A DNA stretch of 64,000 bases from CAIZQW01 sp942493055 (GTDB lineage Bacteria; Verrucomicrobiota; Kiritimatiellia; RFP12; UBA1067). The stretch covers positions 806,001 through 870,000 of the forward strand of contig OW818680.1 of NCBI GenBank assembly GCA_942493055.1. The letters are read 5' to 3'. Below, in pieces: positions 59,942 through 64,000 of this stretch. The translations under genes were made by a program, and so were the position numbers. Under the pieces are notes generated by a model. The model did not search any database. It saw only the letters and a program-made list of their open reading frames with translations, and was not told the origin of the DNA. Position 1 is the first letter of the stretch, and each line of letters begins with the position of its first letter.

Positions 59942-62900
59942 TCAGACTGGCAACGTGAAATGGAAGGTGCTGCCTTTTCCAATTTCCGACTCAACCCATA
60001 TCCGTCCGTGATGCGCGAGGACAATCTCCTTGGCAATCGCCAGCCCCAGTCCTGTGCCGCCCTTTTGCCTCCCCTTTCCTTGTGAAAAAGGCGTGAAAAT
60101 ATCCTCCATGTCGTCTGGATGAATACCCCGCCCCAAGTCCTGGACACAGACGTGTATGTCATCCTTTTCCAAGCGTGTTCTGATCACGACGGGGCCTTTT
60201 TCACTGTATTTTATGGCATTGGACATCAGATTGATCAGCACCTGCATGATCTTATCATTGTCAAAGGTTATTCGCGGAAGATCCCCCCCAAGGTCCATCA
60301 CGAGATCCGCTTTTCTCTCCCCGGCAAAGAGTGTCGCGCCTACATTGGCTTCCTTAACAAGGTCATTCATGTCATGTTCTAAGAAGTCATACTCCATTTT
60401 CCGGACTTCCATTTTCTGAAACGCCAAGACATTGTTGACCAGACGGCCTAAGCGGGCGATACTGTTCTTCGCAATATCAAGCATCTCCTTTTGTTCGTCA
60501 TTCACAGGCCCCAACACGCCATCCAGAACAAGATTCGTGGCCTCCTTGATCATGGCAAGAGGACTTCTGAGCTCATGGGAGACCGTCGACGTAAACTTGG
60601 ATTTTGATTCCGCCATCTCCTGCAACGCCTTTTCCGCAGCCTTGCGCTCAGTAATGTCAATGCTGATGCCGACCAAGCCAATCACATTACCGAGGGCGTC
60701 CTTGATGGGCACCTTGGTGGTGGACAACCACCGCAGGTCCTCTTTTTCGGCTATCTTGACTTGTTCCTCGTTGTCGTAAATACCGATGCCCGCGCGCATG
60801 ATCCGCAAATCGTCATCCCGGTACTGGCGTGCAAAATCATCGGGGTGAAGCTGCACATACGTTTGCCCAAACAACTCATCGGAACTGTTCAACCCCATAC
60901 GCCGCGCCAGGGTTTTGTTGGCGACAAGGAAGCGGCAATCCAAGTCCTTGAAGTAAATGGAGTACGGCAGGTTGTCAATCAGTGTCCGGAGGTGCAAGCG
61001 CTCAGTGTTGAGTGCCGCTTCTGCCCTCTGGCGTTCACTGATGAAACGGGCCTGTTGGATATTCTGATATGCGGTGGTAGAAAGTTGGTTGGCCAAGGTG
61101 AACAGCGCCTGGGCGATCTGCTGAAAATGCACATTCGACATCGCCGGCACCTCGCGATAGGCCGCGCGAACCTCTGCCTCATCCGCCCCAATGGTGCGGG
61201 CATACGCCACGATCTTCTCTTCGGTCTGGGTTTCGTCGCGGACTTGTCCGATCAGCCAGTTTGCGATATGCCGATTACCGATGGTGATGCTTGCTCCGGC
61301 GTCCCACAGCCCACCGCTTAGGCAGGGCTGGATTACGGGGCCTTCGGGATGGTGACGGCCCAGGATGGCGTCTGAGTGATAGCAGTTGCAGCAACCGATC
61401 TTGGTGTTACGGATAATATCTCGGCATAACCTGCAGAAGTTACTGGGCCGGGTGATCGGCGTGCCATCCGGGCGGGTGATAATGGAAGCGACACCCGTGG
61501 CAGCAGCAAATTCATCCTGGATGCGCTGTATCGTCTCCAGATCGAAAAGTTCCGTGAAGGTGATGCCGTCCGGCTGATCCAGCGGACGGGTAAGCGCCAC
61601 CAGACGCTGTTCGAGGGCCGCCTCTAAACGCTTACGTTCCGTAATATCAATGAAGGTCACCTCCACCTGGCACACTTGCCCCGTATCATCCAGTTGAGGA
61701 AATGCATTCACCAAAATCCAGACGCGCGTGCCGCCCATATACCGGTCAACACCCAGGAGATAATTTTCAAAGGGTTTGCCAGTTGCCAGGACCCGCGACA
61801 CCGGATACTCGTCCAGAGGCATCAGGCTGCCATCCTCGCGGACAAAGTGCCAGGCCGGGTCTATGGCCTTTTTTCCCTGCATCACCTCCAAGGGAAGCCC
61901 AAGCAGCCGTTCCGCCTCGGCGTTGGCAAGCAGGATCGAGGTGTCCGGCGCATGGACCACCACGCCAACGGGCAGGTATTGAAGCAACAGCCGATGTTGC
62001 TCCTCGCTCGCCAGCAACGCTGCTTCCGTCCGCTTACGCATCAATGCCTCACCCATGTGTGCGGCAATGTTTTCCAGGAGTTCGACGGTCTGGAGTGTAA
62101 AACGATCTTTGCGGCGATCATTGAGTTGAATCAAGCCAATGATGCGCAACTTATCCCTGACCGGTATCAGCGCCATGGAAGCATACCCCTGATGGATACA
62201 TTGGTTGCGTGGATGATATCGCGGGTCCTGGTCCTCCGGAAGACTAAGCAACGGGATTGAATTATTCGTCCAGAAGCTCCCCCCCTTTGTGAAGAGCGGA
62301 GAGGCCGGATCGGTCTTGCCGGAAATGACCAGACCGCAGGTACATACCAGACACGCGTTACCGTCTTTGGAGCGACAGACACCACCATCTGCACCGCGCT
62401 CGAGCAACGTGTTTTCAGTCAACAGGAAATCCTCTGAAAACCCTTGCTGCAGGTAATACGGGTAGTCTTCGCCGTCTTGCAGACGCATCCCCACGGCATC
62501 GAACCCCGTCCGCATCTTCACGACCGTAATAATGCGCTGGATAGCGTCCAGCATATCACCCGGCTCGTTGAGAAGTTCAATGACTTCACGCCTCAGCTCT
62601 CGATAATCATCGGCCTTTCGGTGCTCCGTGATATCTTGCGCCGTCGAAAGAGCTCCAATCACCTGTCCGTGTGTATCTTTAAGTACGCGGCATGCCCAGG
62701 CCAAGAGTCGCTTTTCACCGTCCTTACGCCGCTGCCAACTATCTAATCGGATGACCCTCTCGTCCCCCTCAAACAACGGCTGGACCGTGTTGTAGACCGT
62801 CTCTTCACCCTCGAAGTAAAAGTCCACTTTTTTACCAAGGACATCATCCCCGAAAAACGCAATCCCTGCTGGGTTCGCCCACGTGTAGACCTTGTTGGCG

Positions 62901-63529
62901 TCCACTTGCATAATGATTTCAGGAATCGCCTCCAAGATAGCTTCCTGACGGGCGGAAAGTGCACGCACCATCGCCTCCGCTGCTTTGTGTGCGTCGATCT
63001 CCTGTAACAAACGATGATTGGCGGCATCCGCCTGATCCCGCGCCGCGACAGCATCTTCGATTAGATTAAGAGAGGCAAGTGTGGACTGATTCGCATGACT
63101 GTATAATATTTCCAGTTCCTCTAATTTTGACTGAAGCGCGCTGCTCATGGCTATCATGCGTTCGTATGCCTTTACGCGTGCCAGCAGTTCGCGATTTGCG
63201 ATAGGTCTGGCAATGTAACCATCCGCTCCGAACTCAAGTCCTTCGGCCTGCTCACTGCTCTCCGCGTATGCGGCCGAGGCCAGAATGACTAAAACATTCA
63301 CCAAGGCGGGATCCTGTTTGATCCGATGGCACACCTCCAGGCCATTCAGCCCCGGCATGTCGCGATCCAACAAAAGCATATTCGGCTGGTGCTTCCGGAC
63401 CAACTCAAGTGCAGCCTCGCCGTCAGCCGCCACGTCCACAATATAGCCGGCACGTTCCAGGAGGTGCGCGGTGCTGCTACACACATCGCAATTATCGTCT
63501 ACCACCAAAATTCTCATCGGATCGTTCAT
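59942..63529 (-). CDS. Hybrid sensor kinase REC-PAS-GAF-PAS-PocR-PAS-HisKA-HATPase
   Basis: A 1,195-residue soluble kinase. A receiver domain (about 1-125) has D11/D12 and the phospho-acceptor D55 in LLLDRDMPG; the usual KP lysine is Arg (ARPI). PAS (about 195-310), GAF (about 320-500; Cys-rich CRSKDGNACLVCTC), PAS (about 515-640) and a PocR domain (about 665-835) follow. PocR contains CRLCRDIIRNTKIGCCNC and GQVRDET. A third PAS (about 850-970) precedes HisKA with H985 and a full HATPase (DLGRGI, GGTGLGLAI). It probably integrates an upstream phosphorelay with a ligand sensed by PocR, which in relatives binds small hydrocarbon derivatives. It starts 15 bases after the preceding partial kinase, hence the same operon. 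Confidence 0.88.
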   Translation of the reverse strand: MNDPMRILVVDDNCDVCSSTAHLLERAGYIVDVAADGEAALELVRKHQPNMLLLDRDMPGLNGLEVCHRIKQDPALVNVLVILASAAYAESSEQAEGLEFGADGYIARPIANRELLARVKAYERMIAMSSALQSKLEELEILYSHANQSTLASLNLIEDAVAARDQADAANHRLLQEIDAHKAAEAMVRALSARQEAILEAIPEIIMQVDANKVYTWANPAGIAFFGDDVLGKKVDFYFEGEETVYNTVQPLFEGDERVIRLDSWQRRKDGEKRLLAWACRVLKDTHGQVIGALSTAQDITEHRKADDYRELRREVIELLNEPGDMLDAIQRIITVVKMRTGFDAVGMRLQDGEDYPYYLQQGFSEDFLLTENTLLERGADGGVCRSKDGNACLVCTCGLVISGKTDPASPLFTKGGSFWTNNSIPLLSLPEDQDPRYHPRNQCIHQGYASMALIPVRDKLRIIGLIQLNDRRKDRFTLQTVELLENIAAHMGEALMRKRTEAALLASEEQHRLLLQYLPVGVVVHAPDTSILLANAEAERLLGLPLEVMQGKKAIDPAWHFVREDGSLMPLDEYPVSRVLATGKPFENYLLGVDRYMGGTRVWILVNAFPQLDDTGQVCQVEVTFIDITERKRLEAALEQRLVALTRPLDQPDGITFTELFDLETIQRIQDEFAAATGVASIITRPDGTPITRPSNFCRLCRDIIRNTKIGCCNCYHSDAILGRHHPEGPVIQPCLSGGLWDAGASITIGNRHIANWLIGQVRDETQTEEKIVAYARTIGADEAEVRAAYREVPAMSNVHFQQIAQALFTLANQLSTTAYQNIQQARFISERQRAEAALNTERLHLRTLIDNLPYSIYFKDLDCRFLVANKTLARRMGLNSSDELFGQTYVQLHPDDFARQYRDDDLRIMRAGIGIYDNEEQVKIAEKEDLRWLSTTKVPIKDALGNVIGLVGISIDITERKAAEKALQEMAESKSKFTSTVSHELRSPLAMIKEATNLVLDGVLGPVNDEQKEMLDIAKNSIARLGRLVNNVLAFQKMEVRKMEYDFLEHDMNDLVKEANVGATLFAGERKADLVMDLGGDLPRITFDNDKIMQVLINLMSNAIKYSEKGPVVIRTRLEKDDIHVCVQDLGRGIHPDDMEDIFTPFSQGKGRQKGGTGLGLAIAKEIVLAHHGRIWVESEIGKGSTFHFTLPV

Positions 63530-63544
63530 GATTGCCTTTCAGAT

Positions 63545-64000
63545 TCATGGCTGTTCTGCTTGTCCTGTTGGCAGGCTGACAAAAAATGTGGTGCCCTGTC
63601 CGAGATGGCTCTCTCCCCACATACGCCCGCCATGCGCCTCAACGATCAGCCGCGCACTGGCGAGACTGAGTTCAACACTACGTTCGGCAGGGGTTCTGCG
63701 CGGACCCACCCACCACGAGGATGTGAACAGGCGCGCCGTATACTCCGGCGTAATATCAGAGGCTTCATCGCGCACAGCAAAGACCAGATCCGTTCCCTCC
63801 CATTTCGACGCGATCCAGACGCGCTGGCCGGAAGCGGAATGCTCCACAGCATTTCCAACGAGATTGAGGATAACTTGCTGGAATTTGGTCTTATCCACCT
63901 GCAAACGGCGCACGTCGTCAGCTGATTCCATAACCAGTGTGATTTTCTTCTTCCCTGCCATCAGCTTCGCAATCGGCGCCGCGTTATCCAGAACCTCCTG
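63545..64000 (-). CDS. Partial histidine kinase with degenerate ATP-binding domain
   Basis: The open frame runs off the right edge; upstream codons read QEVLDNAAPIAKLMAGKKK, so the true start is outside the window. The visible C-terminal HATPase has the N-box NLVGNAVEHS and a late GGRMWGESHLGQGTTFFVSLP. However, the G1 box is DEASDI (usually DxGxGI) and the G2 position is SVELSLASA (usually GxGLGL), so the glycines of the ATP lid are lost. It may be a non-catalytic partner or regulator. It is in the same operon as the hybrid kinase, 15 bases upstream of it. Confidence 0.75.
   Translation of the reverse strand, partial: QEVLDNAAPIAKLMAGKKKITLVMESADDVRRLQVDKTKFQQVILNLVGNAVEHSASGQRVWIASKWEGTDLVFAVRDEASDITPEYTARLFTSSWWVGPRRTPAERSVELSLASARLIVEAHGGRMWGESHLGQGTTFFVSLPTGQAEQP

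Overview
The window is about 64 kb of a bacterial chromosome with roughly balanced to moderately high GC. It most resembles the Planctomycetota-Verrucomicrobiota-Chlamydiota group, and probably the Kiritimatiellota/Verrucomicrobiota. That placement is inferred from several traits: giant secreted proteins built of autotransporter-type beta-strand repeats, DUF6288 and DUF3472 proteins, sialate O-acetylesterase-type esterases fused to LamG and Ig-like domains, a 2,119-residue macroglobulin-like protein, many genes without a Shine-Dalgarno sequence, and abundant palindromic intergenic repeats. No rRNA, tRNA, CRISPR array or intact insertion sequence was seen.

Layout. (1) 1-5113, minus strand: a ribosomal protein operon, fusA-rpsJ-rplC-rplD-rplW-rplB-rpsS (rpsS cut by the window edge), with a likely promoter and a 28-codon leader ORF in front of fusA. 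(2) 5276-9551, plus strand: a VanZ-like membrane protein, a 19-bp tandem repeat, a zinc-dependent phospholipase C/P1-nuclease-like secreted protein, an unknown membrane protein and a secreted beta-helix protein. (3) 9596-12125, plus strand: a tight operon with a pseudopilin-like domain fused to membrane segments, a zinc-ribbon rhomboid protease, a membrane-anchored pseudopilin-like protein and a 40-codon ORF. (4) 12199-14858: a DUF1016/YhcG-type nuclease and a secreted DUF3472 protein, followed by a 196-bp cruciform-like element. (5) 15200-17147: a divergent Y-family DNA polymerase/lexA pair sharing an SOS box.

(6) 17159-42262, minus strand: a 25-kb run of seven secreted proteins. In transcription order these are a PATR repeat protein, a PATR/Ig/esterase protein, a DUF6288/PA14/PATR protein, an esterase, a GH36-like glycosidase, a LamG-esterase and a second DUF6288 protein. 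Together they look like an extracellular glycan-processing and surface-display locus. (7) 42465-46578: two paralogous small membrane-anchored proteins, a small Cys-rich protein coupled to a hot-dog thioesterase, a second palindromic element, and a membrane (alpha/alpha)-barrel-like protein with a GH43-like glycosidase. (8) 46753-49590: htpG and a secreted protein of unknown function, then a REP-like array. (9) 50018-57699: the giant macroglobulin-like protein and a Tat-exported serine hydrolase. (10) 57688-64000, minus strand: three sensor kinases (MASE1-PAS kinase; REC-PAS-GAF-PAS-PocR-PAS kinase; partial kinase with a degenerate ATP-binding domain). Two of them share an almost identical catalytic core.

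The most interesting signals are a family of palindromic elements with T-rich inverted ends enclosing two hairpins, the pseudopilin/rhomboid operon, the duplicated DUF6288 and C-terminal modules in the secreted-protein locus, an apparent leaderless-promoter pattern, and the degenerate kinase.
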